DNA of 64,000 nt, from the NCBI RefSeq assembly GCF_000686665.1, contig NZ_JMLH01000004.1, forward strand, positions 27,901-91,900. The letters are read 5' to 3'. The notes under the pieces were generated by a model, which was given only the letters and a program-made list of their open reading frames with translations, was not told where the DNA came from and made no database searches. The stretch's first letter is position 1; the number at the start of each line of letters is the position of its first letter. This document shows, piece after piece, positions 15,889 through 23,982 of this stretch. Position numbers and translations under genes: made by a program. This stretch comes from Thomasclavelia saccharogumia DSM 17460. GTDB lineage: Bacteria; Bacillota_I; Bacilli_A; Erysipelotrichales; Coprobacillaceae.

Positions 15889-17637
15889 CTATTTAAATCG
15901 TGCTTTTTTTGAATAGTGTGTATGCAATAAATGATGTGCTTTTTCGCTATTTGGTTCTCCTAAGAAATCAGCGTATAATTTTTGAATTTGTGAGTTCTTA
16001 TGAGATTTACGAACTGGTAATGATAAATCTTCATCATATAAAGCTTTAGCACGAGCTTGTTTCCAATCGAAACCACTATTACGAGTTAAAGCATTAATGT
16101 AAGATTGTCCACCACCGTTGACGCAGCCACCTGGGCAGCCCATAATTTCAATAAATTGATATTTAGAAGTACCATTTTTAATTTCTTCTAACAATGGTTT
16201 AGCTAAAGTCATACTATGAGCAACTGCCACATTTACTGTTAAGTCACCAATTTTTATACAAGCTTCTTTAACACCTTCTTCACCACGTACAGCATGATAT
16301 TCTATAGAAGATAGATCTTCTTTTGTTAAAACATCAGCAACTGTTCTTAAAGCAGCTTCCATAACTCCACCGCTGGCTCCAAAGATAACGCCAGCACCAG
16401 TGTATTCACCAAACATATCTTGGTCGAAGTCTTCATCTTTTAAGTCACGGAAGTTAATACCAAACATTTTGATTAATTTACCTAATTCTCTAGTTGTTAA
16501 TACTGCATCAACATCTTTTAAACCATCAGTTAAGTTTTCTTCACGTTCTTTTTCACCTTTTTTAGCAACACAAGGCATGACAGAAACAACATAGATATCT
16601 TTAGGATCGATATTGTTAGCTTCAGCATAATATGATTTAATCATTGCTCCTAACATCATGTGTGGTGATTTACAACTAGATAAATGGTCTAATAATTCAT
16701 GATATTCATGTTCAATATAATTGACCCATCCTGGACTACAAGAAGTAATCATTGGTAAGACACCATTATTTTGAACTCGACTAATAAATTCATGTCCTTC
16801 TTCCATGATTGTTAAATCAGCCCCAAAATTAGTATCATATACTTTATCAAAGCCCATTAATTTTAATGCATGAACCATTTTACCAGTAACACGAGTTCCA
16901 ATTGGCATACCAAATTCTTCACCTAAACTTGCTCTAACAGCAGGAGCTGTTTGTACAATTACATGTTTAGTTGGATCGTTTAAAGCAAAAATTACATTAT
17001 GAACTTCTTCTTTTTCATGTAAAGCTCCAACTGGACACACATTGATACATTGACCACATTGCATACAGTTAACATCATTTAAACTTTTATCATATACTGG
17101 TCCTACTTTAGTTTTGAATCCTCGATTCATAAAGCCAAGAATTCCTAAACCTTGATGTTTTGCACAAGTTTCTACGCATCGTCCACATAGAACACATTTT
17201 GAAGTGTTACGCACAACTCCTGGTGATACTTCATCAAAAGTCGGCGTCGTTTTTTCACCAGCAAAAGCATCTTCACGAACTCCTAATTCTTGACATAATC
17301 TTTGTAACTCGCAGTTTGTATTACGAATACAAGATAAGCAGTCTTTAGAGTGATTTGAAACAATTAATTCAACTACATGTCTTCTAGCATTTAAGGCTCT
17401 TTGAGAATTAGTTTTTACTACTAATCCTTCTCTAACTGGATAAACACAGGCAGCACATAATGTTTTAGCTCCTTCAACTTCAACTTGGCAGACACGACAA
17501 GCTCCAGTACCAGTTACATCTTTTAAATAACATAAAGTAGGGATATGGATTCCGTTATTTTTGGCTGCTTCTAAGATCGTTTGCCCTTCATAAGCCTCTA
17601 CTTCACGGTTATTAATCGTCATTTTTATTTTCGACAT
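15889..17637 (-). CDS. hydA: [FeFe] hydrogenase catalytic subunit (HydA)
   Basis: Catalytic subunit of an NADH-linked or electron-bifurcating group A [FeFe] hydrogenase, 582 residues. N-terminal [2Fe-2S] domain (CYLKDVTGTGACRVC), a His/Cys cluster motif (HSKDCLSCIRNTNC), two [4Fe-4S] motifs (CVLCGRCVETC and CMQCGQCINVCPVG), then the H-cluster domain with L1 TSCSPGW, L2 MPCVAKKGEKE and L3 GCPGGCVNGGGQ, and a small-subunit-like C-terminus. L1 has Ser where many enzymes have a second Cys (TSCCPxW); this is a variant I recall from some group A enzymes. Follows hydB by 9 nt. Cytoplasmic, as no export signal is seen. Confidence 0.95.
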   Translation of the reverse strand: MSKIKMTINNREVEAYEGQTILEAAKNNGIHIPTLCYLKDVTGTGACRVCQVEVEGAKTLCAACVYPVREGLVVKTNSQRALNARRHVVELIVSNHSKDCLSCIRNTNCELQRLCQELGVREDAFAGEKTTPTFDEVSPGVVRNTSKCVLCGRCVETCAKHQGLGILGFMNRGFKTKVGPVYDKSLNDVNCMQCGQCINVCPVGALHEKEEVHNVIFALNDPTKHVIVQTAPAVRASLGEEFGMPIGTRVTGKMVHALKLMGFDKVYDTNFGADLTIMEEGHEFISRVQNNGVLPMITSCSPGWVNYIEHEYHELLDHLSSCKSPHMMLGAMIKSYYAEANNIDPKDIYVVSVMPCVAKKGEKEREENLTDGLKDVDAVLTTRELGKLIKMFGINFRDLKDEDFDQDMFGEYTGAGVIFGASGGVMEAALRTVADVLTKEDLSSIEYHAVRGEEGVKEACIKIGDLTVNVAVAHSMTLAKPLLEEIKNGTSKYQFIEIMGCPGGCVNGGGQSYINALTRNSGFDWKQARAKALYDEDLSLPVRKSHKNSQIQKLYADFLGEPNSEKAHHLLHTHYSKKARFK

Positions 17638-17646
17638 TCCTTACAC

Positions 17647-19446
17647 CTACTTTCTTTCAATTACTTTAAAGTGACAAGCTTTGATACATTGACCACATTT
17701 AATACATTTTTCTTGATCAATAACATATGGAACTTTTCCTAGTTCACCATGAATAGCTCCGACTGGACATTGTTTAGAACAAAGACCGCATTTACGGCAT
17801 TTTTCTTCATCAATGACATATTGTAGTAATTCTTTACAAACTCCAGCTGGACATCTTTTATCAACAATATGAGCAATATACTCATCTCTAAATTGATTGA
17901 TTGTTGAAAGAACAGGATTTGGCGCTGTTTGTCCAAGACCGCATAATGCTGTATCTTTAATTGTTGAAGCCAATAATTCAAGTTCATCAAGAGTTTCCAT
18001 TGTTCCTTTACCATCACAGATTTGTTCAAGCAGTTCTAACATTCTCTTTGTACCAACTCGACATGGCGTACATTTACCACATGATTCATCAACGATAAAA
18101 TCCATATAGAAACGGGCAACGTCAACCATACAGTTATCTTCATCTAATACAATCATTCCTCCAGATCCCATCATAGAACCTAGTCTAACTAATTCATCAA
18201 AACCGATAGGCGTATCCAATTGTTCTTCAGTTAAGCATCCTCCTGATGGACCTCCAGTTTGAACAGCTTTAAAACGTTTATTATTTGGACATCCACCACC
18301 AATTTCATAAATAACTTCACGTAAAGTTGTTCCCATTGGAACTTCAACTAATCCAGTATTAACAATTTTTCCTCCTAAAGCAAATACTTTTGTTCCTGGA
18401 GATGTTTCTGTACCAATTGATCTAAACCAGTCAGCACCATGTTGAATAATCTGGGCAATATTTGCATAAGTTTCAACATTGTTGATGATTGTTGGTTTAC
18501 CCCAAACTCCTTTATGAGCAGGGAATGGAGGTTTAGGATTTGGCATACCACGTTCACCTTCAATTGATTTAATTAAGGCTGTTTCTTCACCGCAGACAAA
18601 TGCTCCAGCTCCTAAACGAATTTCAAGTTCAAAATCAAAACCACTATCAAAAATATTTTTACCTAACAATCCTAATTCACGTGCTTGACCAATGGCTGTT
18701 TTTAAACGTTCAACTGCAATAGGGTATTCAGCACGGATATAAATATAACCATGATTGGCACCAATTGCATAACCTGCAATTGCCATTGCTTCAATAACGC
18801 TATGAGGGTTACCTTCAAGGATTGAACGGTCCATGAATGCACCTGGATCTCCTTCATCCGCATTACAAATAACATATTTTTCATCACCAGGTTCATTTAA
18901 AGCAAATTGCCATTTAACGCCTGTAGGGAAACCACCTCCACCACGACCGCGTAATCCACTGGCTTTAATAACATCAACGACTTCTTGAGGAGTCATTTCC
19001 TGTAAAACTTTTGCTAAAGCAAAATATCCATCTTTTCCAATATATTCATTAATATTTTCAGGATCGATCACACCACAGTTATGAAGAGCGATTCTTTTTT
19101 GCTTGTTATAAAATTTAGTATCACTAATATCATGAATTTCTCTAGTATCTTCATCAGATTCATTTAACATTAAACGATGAACAGGACGTCCTTTATAGAA
19201 ATGTTCCATAACAATTTCTTTTACGTCTTCAGGTTTTACACTTTTATAAATGATATTATCTGGATAAATAGAAATATTAGGACCAACTCCACATAATCCT
19301 AAACATCCTGTTCTTAAAACTTCAACTTCATTTTCAAGCCCAAGAGCTTTAATTTCTTTTTCAAATTCTGTAATTAGTTCACCAGAATTACCGATTGTAC
19401 AACCAGTCCCGGCACAAACTAATACTTGGGTTCTTTTTGCTGGCAT
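17647..19446 (-). CDS. hydB: NADH-binding flavoprotein subunit of hydrogenase (HydB, NuoF-like)
   Basis: Subunit passing electrons between NAD(H) and the catalytic subunit, 599 residues. Order: thioredoxin-like [2Fe-2S] domain (CAGTGCTIGNSGE; RTGCLGLCGVGP), NuoF core with FMN/NADH-binding GLRGRGGGGFPTG and GAGAFVCGEETAL, an SLBB-like segment, the cluster motif SCGKCTPCRVGT, and a C-terminal 2[4Fe-4S] ferredoxin domain (CRKCGLCSKQCPVG; CIKCGQCIKACHF). This layout is that of HydB in trimeric bifurcating hydrogenases. The last cluster motif has His rather than Pro after its fourth Cys. Sits between the [2Fe-2S] protein and hydA. Confidence 0.95.
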   Translation of the reverse strand: MPAKRTQVLVCAGTGCTIGNSGELITEFEKEIKALGLENEVEVLRTGCLGLCGVGPNISIYPDNIIYKSVKPEDVKEIVMEHFYKGRPVHRLMLNESDEDTREIHDISDTKFYNKQKRIALHNCGVIDPENINEYIGKDGYFALAKVLQEMTPQEVVDVIKASGLRGRGGGGFPTGVKWQFALNEPGDEKYVICNADEGDPGAFMDRSILEGNPHSVIEAMAIAGYAIGANHGYIYIRAEYPIAVERLKTAIGQARELGLLGKNIFDSGFDFELEIRLGAGAFVCGEETALIKSIEGERGMPNPKPPFPAHKGVWGKPTIINNVETYANIAQIIQHGADWFRSIGTETSPGTKVFALGGKIVNTGLVEVPMGTTLREVIYEIGGGCPNNKRFKAVQTGGPSGGCLTEEQLDTPIGFDELVRLGSMMGSGGMIVLDEDNCMVDVARFYMDFIVDESCGKCTPCRVGTKRMLELLEQICDGKGTMETLDELELLASTIKDTALCGLGQTAPNPVLSTINQFRDEYIAHIVDKRCPAGVCKELLQYVIDEEKCRKCGLCSKQCPVGAIHGELGKVPYVIDQEKCIKCGQCIKACHFKVIERK

Positions 19447-19457
19447 CTTACAACCTC

Positions 19458-19826
19458 CTATTTCTTATAATGTCCGACCGTATATTCGTCGATAATTTCA
19501 TCATTTTTTAGATGTCGAACAGCAATTTCTTTGGCTTTTTTTGCATCAACTAAGACATAAGTCGTTTTGTTATCATCACGGTCAAACACTTCGACGATTG
19601 GTTCTAGTGTACACATTCCAATACAGCCAGTCTGTAATACAGTAGCTGGTAGATCTTGATTAGCAACTTCTTCTACTAATGTATTTAAAACTGGTCTAGC
19701 TCCGGCTGCTATTCCACAAGTTGCCATTCCCACAACAACTCGATATTTTTGTTTATCATCACTACGCATTGCCATATTGTTTTTGGCAGCGTCACGTATT
19801 TTCATTAAATCTTCTAAGGATTTCAT
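19458..19826 (-). CDS. Thioredoxin-like [2Fe-2S] ferredoxin
   Basis: 122-residue stand-alone thioredoxin-like [2Fe-2S] protein. Ligands are visible as ATCGIAAGA and QTGCIGMCTLEP, the spacing of NuoE-C-terminal/HydB-N-terminal domains. Probably an extra electron-transfer module feeding hydB, whose own N-terminus has the same fold. Overlaps the preceding HATPase gene by 4 nt, so it is translationally coupled to a signalling gene. Confidence 0.85.
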   Translation of the reverse strand: MKSLEDLMKIRDAAKNNMAMRSDDKQKYRVVVGMATCGIAAGARPVLNTLVEEVANQDLPATVLQTGCIGMCTLEPIVEVFDRDDNKTTYVLVDAKKAKEIAVRHLKNDEIIDEYTVGHYKK

Positions 19827-20356
19827 TTGTGTAATCCCTCCTTTATATAATTTTTTAACCAGATAATCACTTCTGGTAGATTGATTGCGACACCATCAAG
19901 AATCTGTTTTATTTCTTTAGTGTCTAAAATGAATTCAAAATCATCACTTGTATATTTAAATAGATAGTCAATCTTATCATCAGCTTGGATTAAAGTAATA
20001 ATGGTATCCACAAGATTGCCCATTGGTGGGGTATCGATATGATCTTTAACGAATTCACCATAAATTGTGGTTCCTTCGTTAATAGCTGATGTAATTGAAA
20101 ATTTCCCACCTGTAGCTTCAATATTTTCTTTAAACATCGGAATTCCTAAGCCTACTTTACGAGTCGTTCTTGTCGTGTAGAAAGGATCAATTACTTTTTT
20201 TACTGTTTCTTGATCCATACCACAGCCATTATCGATAATTTGAATACTGATGATGTTTAATTTACTACTATCATGTATAAAAACTTTAATTAAATTTGCT
20301 TTGGCTTTAATTGAGTTATAGGCAATATCAAGAATATTCATTGCAATTTCCTGCAT
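19823..20356 (-). CDS. HATPase_c (GHKL) domain protein in hydrogenase operon
   Basis: 177-residue GHKL ATPase with an N box (EIAMNILDIAYNSIKA), G1 box DNGCGM, F-like PFYTTRTTRK and G2 box GLGIPMFKENIEATGG. There is no dimerisation/phospho-acceptor domain, so it is not a complete histidine kinase. A ~60-residue C-terminal extension is unassigned. Such proteins accompany HydA/HydB genes in clostridia and are thought to act in regulation. Stop overlaps the [2Fe-2S] gene; RBS GGAGGAAAT lies before the start. Confidence 0.8.
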   Translation of the reverse strand: MQEIAMNILDIAYNSIKAKANLIKVFIHDSSKLNIISIQIIDNGCGMDQETVKKVIDPFYTTRTTRKVGLGIPMFKENIEATGGKFSITSAINEGTTIYGEFVKDHIDTPPMGNLVDTIITLIQADDKIDYLFKYTSDDFEFILDTKEIKQILDGVAINLPEVIIWLKNYIKEGLHK

Positions 20357-20359
20357 CTG

Positions 20360-21061
20360 TTATTTCCTCCATAATTGATAAAACTTATCTTTATCAATTT
20401 GATTGATCGGTTCATTGATTGATTCCAAATTATGAGCATCACTGTTAAAAAATATATAATCATCTTTAAGATGCGAACATAATGCTCTTAGTTCTTTTAA
20501 TTCTTTAATACTAGTAACTTCAATTCCATCATAATTTAAATCGATAGGAATATCATGATAAACTTCATAAATTCCAAATTTTTTTGCCATGACATGAGCT
20601 AGAATGGCAATACCATCAAATTCATGAATTTTATTAATGATTTGATAAACATCTAAATCTAAAGAACTGATCAATAAATTATTTTCAACATCAATGATTT
20701 CATCATTACTATCAAATATATATTGATTTCCATAATAATCAGGCTGATTATTAACTTTAATTAAGTGTTCATCAATCCATTTTTGGATGATCTTTAAATC
20801 TGTATTTTTAAGGAAATAAGCTAAGATATGAATTTCTTCTTTGCTTTGGAGTTCAACCCCATGAACATAATCGATCTTTCCTTTTAAAATATCATGATTG
20901 ATGATCTCTTCTAAATAAAACTGCTGTTTTAAAGAATTATGATCAGTAATAGCAATTAGCTCTAATCCTTTGATATAAGCCATGTTAAAAATATTATTAA
21001 TTGTCATCGTGTCATCACTGCATGGTGATAATGCTGAGTGAATATGCAAATCATAATACAT
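20360..21061 (-). CDS. PHP domain phosphoesterase
   Basis: 233-residue PHP-family metal-dependent phosphoesterase. Metal ligands expected of the family are visible: DLHIHSALSPCSDD at the N-terminus, AITDHNSL near residue 40, GVELQSKEE near 65, AHVMAKK near 150 and NSDAHNLE near 210. Likely hydrolyses a nucleotide or small phosphoester; substrate unknown. It is embedded in the hydrogenase operon, 1-3 nt from its neighbours. The same gene is found with sensory-hydrogenase clusters in other Firmicutes (recalled, not searched). Confidence 0.85.
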   Translation of the reverse strand: MYYDLHIHSALSPCSDDTMTINNIFNMAYIKGLELIAITDHNSLKQQFYLEEIINHDILKGKIDYVHGVELQSKEEIHILAYFLKNTDLKIIQKWIDEHLIKVNNQPDYYGNQYIFDSNDEIIDVENNLLISSLDLDVYQIINKIHEFDGIAILAHVMAKKFGIYEVYHDIPIDLNYDGIEVTSIKELKELRALCSHLKDDYIFFNSDAHNLESINEPINQIDKDKFYQLWRK

Positions 21062-21062
21062 T

Positions 21063-21389
21063 TTATAAACCCAACGAAATTAAATCTTTAGCAACTAAAA
21101 AAGCATCGTTTTCACTAATGAATAATGGAATTTCAAGTTCAGTAGCTTTTATGATCGTATCTTCATCAGGGTAACTATTTTGGACAAAAATAATTCCCGC
21201 AAAATCATTTAATTGCGCAACAGCAATTACATTGATATGTTTTTGAACCGTTAACCATAAAGAACCTTCTTTGCCATTAGCCATAACAAAACTTAACAAA
21301 TCACCAATATATACATTTTCAACCACATTTGTTAAGGGAACATGATTAATTTGTTTTATGTTTAATTTTAATACTTCTTTTATTTCCAT
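21063..21389 (-). CDS. DRTGG domain protein (second copy)
   Basis: 108 residues from the ATG at 21389, chosen because AAGGTG lies 6 nt upstream; the frame opens earlier at 21443 within the previous gene. A DRTGG-like fold is suggested by GDLLSFVMANGKEGSLWLT, then VIAVAQLNDFAGIIFV and EIPLFISENDAFLVA, paralogous to the protein at 22955-23308. DRTGG domains are usually regulatory ligand-binding modules next to CBS or PTA domains. Here it stands alone between the hydrogenase-like sensor and the PHP gene. Confidence 0.75.
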   Translation of the reverse strand: MEIKEVLKLNIKQINHVPLTNVVENVYIGDLLSFVMANGKEGSLWLTVQKHINVIAVAQLNDFAGIIFVQNSYPDEDTIIKATELEIPLFISENDAFLVAKDLISLGL

Positions 21390-21393
21390 TAAA

Positions 21394-22554
21394 TCACCTT
21401 CTTTTGACTCGGCATAAAGAATCATCAACTTCACCACTGGCAATTCTCGATGCTAGACCACGACAGTTTGCAAATCCACAACTGCCACAATCAAATTGCG
21501 GTAATGTCTCTAAGATAGCATTAACCTTATTAAACCATGCTAAGCGTTCTTTAAAATTCTTTTCATCACTATTAATTGTGTGGGTCTTTTGATAATCGGT
21601 CTTTTCTAGAATAGCAACATCTTTATGACATTGGCTAATCATGCTTTCGATATTAAAACATCCTTCAAATGGATTTGACCAAAGATAATAACCGCCAATG
21701 CATCCTTGATAACAATTAAATAAAGCAATCAAGTCAGCATGTTTTAGCTGGTCAAATTCAATTAAATCTAAAACCTTTTTAATTTGTGGTAGACCTTCAA
21801 CACTAATTACAGATAAATCTCTATTACCAAAGAGATCACTGACAATGCTTTTTACCCCGTATTTATTTATTTCGATGTCTGATTGTTCTTTATCTTTAAG
21901 CTTATTGATTTGTGGAAACATCTGAGAGATGCTTAAAGCATAATCGATATTTGATGTTTCATTACCAAAAGGATTTTTAGCTAAAGTTAATTTTCCAACA
22001 CATTCACATAATGAATAAATACCAATATTTTTATCCTTATATTTAGCTCTTAATTTTTTTGCAGCAATTTCAATTGGATAATCATATGGTAATAAATGAT
22101 CAATAAGGGTAGGATAATCATTTTTAATTAATTTATTGATAGTCGGGCAAAAAGACGTGAGCATAACTTTATGTTTACCAACACTATCTTTTAAAGCTTG
22201 TTTATATAAGGTTCCTTCAATATCGCTATATTGAACAACTTCATCAAAACCAAACTTTTTTATTGCATGAGCAATATTTTTAATTTCTTGATAAGTTTTT
22301 AAATCTGATAAAATTGCAGTTGGAATCAAAGCAATATTGTAATCATGTTTTTTTAAAGCTTTTTGTAAATCAACTTGTTTAACTCTTAATACTTTCTGGT
22401 CACATGCCTGAATACAGATATCACAATTAATACATTTATCTTTATCGATAATTACTTGTTCATTTACAATTGAAATAGCATCCATGGGACATGTTTTAAC
22501 ACATTTAATGCACTTTTTGCAGCTGTTGCCTAGATAGCTGATTACTGGTTTCAT
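21394..22554 (-). CDS. Sensor-like [FeFe] hydrogenase homologue with altered H-cluster motifs
   Basis: 386 residues: two [4Fe-4S] motifs at the N-terminus (CKKCIKCVKTCPMDA; CINCDICIQACDQ), a hydrogenase large-subunit-like middle, and a C-terminal Fes-type [4Fe-4S] motif (CGSCGFANC, then a distal Cys). The three H-cluster motifs are changed: TSFCPTI for TSCCPxW, SLCECVGK for MPCxxK, and NCYQGCIGGYYLW for ECxxGCxxGGG. Cys residues able to hold the cubane remain, but the proton-relay Cys is Phe. This resembles group C sensory hydrogenases without their PAS domain. Its place between an RsbW-like ATPase and a DRTGG protein points to a regulatory role (inference). Confidence 0.8.
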   Translation of the reverse strand: MKPVISYLGNSCKKCIKCVKTCPMDAISIVNEQVIIDKDKCINCDICIQACDQKVLRVKQVDLQKALKKHDYNIALIPTAILSDLKTYQEIKNIAHAIKKFGFDEVVQYSDIEGTLYKQALKDSVGKHKVMLTSFCPTINKLIKNDYPTLIDHLLPYDYPIEIAAKKLRAKYKDKNIGIYSLCECVGKLTLAKNPFGNETSNIDYALSISQMFPQINKLKDKEQSDIEINKYGVKSIVSDLFGNRDLSVISVEGLPQIKKVLDLIEFDQLKHADLIALFNCYQGCIGGYYLWSNPFEGCFNIESMISQCHKDVAILEKTDYQKTHTINSDEKNFKERLAWFNKVNAILETLPQFDCGSCGFANCRGLASRIASGEVDDSLCRVKRR

Positions 22555-22958
22555 TGAAATGTCATTTTGATATGTGTTCCTTCACTTGAAGAAGTTATTT
22601 CAAATGAAGAAGCAACACTTTTCATATTGTAAAGTCCCATTCCGGCACCAAATCCTAGCTCTCTAGCTTTAGGAGAAGCTGTAGAGTAACCAGGTGTTTG
22701 GGCTAAATCAAGATTTTCAATTCCTGGACCGATATCATCAAAAGATAGATGAACAATACCATCATCATCGATTTCAAAAGTAACCGTACCGCCATTGGAA
22801 TGAATTGCAATGTTTATTTCTGCTTCATAACAGGCAATTGCTACAGCTTTTAAGATTTTGCGATCTATTCCTAAGGCTTTTAAAGTTCTTTTGATGTCGC
22901 TGGAAGCTTTTCCAGCATCCTGGTAATTATCTTTTTCTACTTGATAAGTTTTGATCAT
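22551..22958 (-). CDS. RsbW/SpoIIAB-like anti-sigma type ATPase
   Basis: 135-residue serine-kinase-type HATPase. N box AIACYEAEINIAIHS, G1 box DIGPGI and G2 box GFGAGMGLYNMKSVA are all present. Length and domain content match anti-sigma factors RsbW/SpoIIAB, which switch partners by phosphorylating an STAS antagonist; no STAS protein is encoded nearby. Overlaps both neighbours by 4 nt. Partner unknown; the adjacent DRTGG or hydrogenase-like protein is a candidate. Confidence 0.85.
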   Translation of the reverse strand: MIKTYQVEKDNYQDAGKASSDIKRTLKALGIDRKILKAVAIACYEAEINIAIHSNGGTVTFEIDDDGIVHLSFDDIGPGIENLDLAQTPGYSTASPKARELGFGAGMGLYNMKSVASSFEITSSSEGTHIKMTFQ

Positions 22959-23308
22959 CGTCGCATTCCCGCTTCATATAATTTACCACAGGCTTCAAAC
23001 ATTGTTTCATCTGTTTGGAAAAGATTGATATGCAAATTTTTAGCCATATCAACGATTGACATATCTAAAGGTTTTCCTCTAACGAAAAGAATCGTTTCAA
23101 TATCTAAAACTTCTGCGGTACGTAATGACTGCACATTGGCAAGACCAGTTATAAATAAAATATCCGCTGTTTCATTTTTCAATAATGCTAGGGCATCTGA
23201 CATTAAATCTGTAGAAAAGCCCTTATCATAATTTCGGTTATAAATATCTTTATCGTCGATATAAATTTCTTTAGCCTTTAAAATATCAACGATCTCTTTA
23301 ACTAACAT
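22955..23308 (-). CDS. DRTGG domain protein (first copy)
   Basis: 117 residues. LMSDALALLKNETADILFIT, shortened core SDALALLK, followed by GLANVQSLRTAEVLDI and ILFVRGKPLD, is the DRTGG pattern. The N-terminal ~30 residues (MLVKEIVDILKAKEIYIDD) form a helical lead. Overlaps hydC by 7 nt and the RsbW-like gene by 4 nt. Probably a ligand-sensing partner in the hydrogenase regulatory set; ligand unknown. Confidence 0.8.
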   Translation of the reverse strand: MLVKEIVDILKAKEIYIDDKDIYNRNYDKGFSTDLMSDALALLKNETADILFITGLANVQSLRTAEVLDIETILFVRGKPLDMSIVDMAKNLHINLFQTDETMFEACGKLYEAGMRR

Positions 23309-23793
23309 GGGGCTTCTTCTTTCAAATAATCTAGAACTAACATTTTTAAATCTTCTAATTGTTTAGAACATCCAAAAACTGTTCCGTCAACACTGACTAC
23401 TGGGGCAAGCCCACAAGCACCTACACAACGTGTTGCATCAATTGAAAATAAGCCATCTGGACTAGTTGAGTTTACTTCGCATCCCGTCATTTCACAAAGT
23501 AAATCTAGAATAGTTTGGGAACCATTGACATAGCAGGCTGTTCCTAAGCAAACAGAGATAATATGTTTTCCTTTAGGTTCAGTTGTAAATTGTGAATAAA
23601 AGGTTACGACCCCATAAACTTTTGATACTGATACATTGATTGCTGCAGCAATTTTTTCCATTGCTTCAAATGGAATATAGCCAAGTTCATCTTGAACTTC
23701 ATGCAGCATCAATTTCATTGGACCTTTTTTATCTTTATGTTTTTCAACAATTTCGTCAATTTTATCCAAATACTCTTGTTTCAACTTCTTCAT
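23302..23793 (-). CDS. hydC: NuoE-like [2Fe-2S] subunit of hydrogenase (HydC)
   Basis: 163-residue thioredoxin-like [2Fe-2S] subunit (24-kDa NADH dehydrogenase family), the third component of HydABC complexes. Helical N-terminus (LMLHEVQDELGYIP), NVSVSKVYGVVTFYSQF, then cluster ligands in VCLGTACYVNGS and ATRCVGACGLAPVVSV. RBS AGAGGTG lies 6-7 nt upstream of ATG. First gene of the operon; separated from hydB and hydA by seven genes, which is unusual since hydC-hydB-hydA are often adjacent. Confidence 0.92.
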   Translation of the reverse strand: MKKLKQEYLDKIDEIVEKHKDKKGPMKLMLHEVQDELGYIPFEAMEKIAAAINVSVSKVYGVVTFYSQFTTEPKGKHIISVCLGTACYVNGSQTILDLLCEMTGCEVNSTSPDGLFSIDATRCVGACGLAPVVSVDGTVFGCSKQLEDLKMLVLDYLKEEAPC

Positions 23794-23818
23794 TTTTACA
23801 CCTCTTTCTTTTTATCGT

Positions 23819-23836
23819 ATGTTATAATTATAACAT
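23819..23836 (-). promoter_or_regulatory. Hydrogenase operon promoter overlapped by Rex-like palindrome
   Basis: A perfect 18-bp palindrome, ATGTTATAATTATAACAT, lies 26 nt before the hydC start. Read on the minus strand it contains an extended -10, TGTTATAAT. Its arms match the Rex operator core (TGTTA-N6-TAACA, from TTGTTAAnnnnTTAACAA) with identical spacing. Rex senses NADH/NAD+, a fitting control for an NADH-linked hydrogenase. Binding is inferred. Confidence 0.55.
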
Positions 23837-23982
23837 GTTTTGAAACCGCTTTAAATAGCATAAATTATAAAAGTCCCATATATTTGACAGTTATAATAAA
23901 TAGACAAAAAAGTATATATTTAGAATAATCAAACACAATTTACTATTTATATGTTAAAATAAATTCATAAGGAGAAAGTAAT

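Noticed and set aside
15722..15916. 64-codon plus-strand ORF
   Set aside because: It has no RBS and overlaps the hydA 3' end and the minus-strand small lipoprotein, which has the better start signals.
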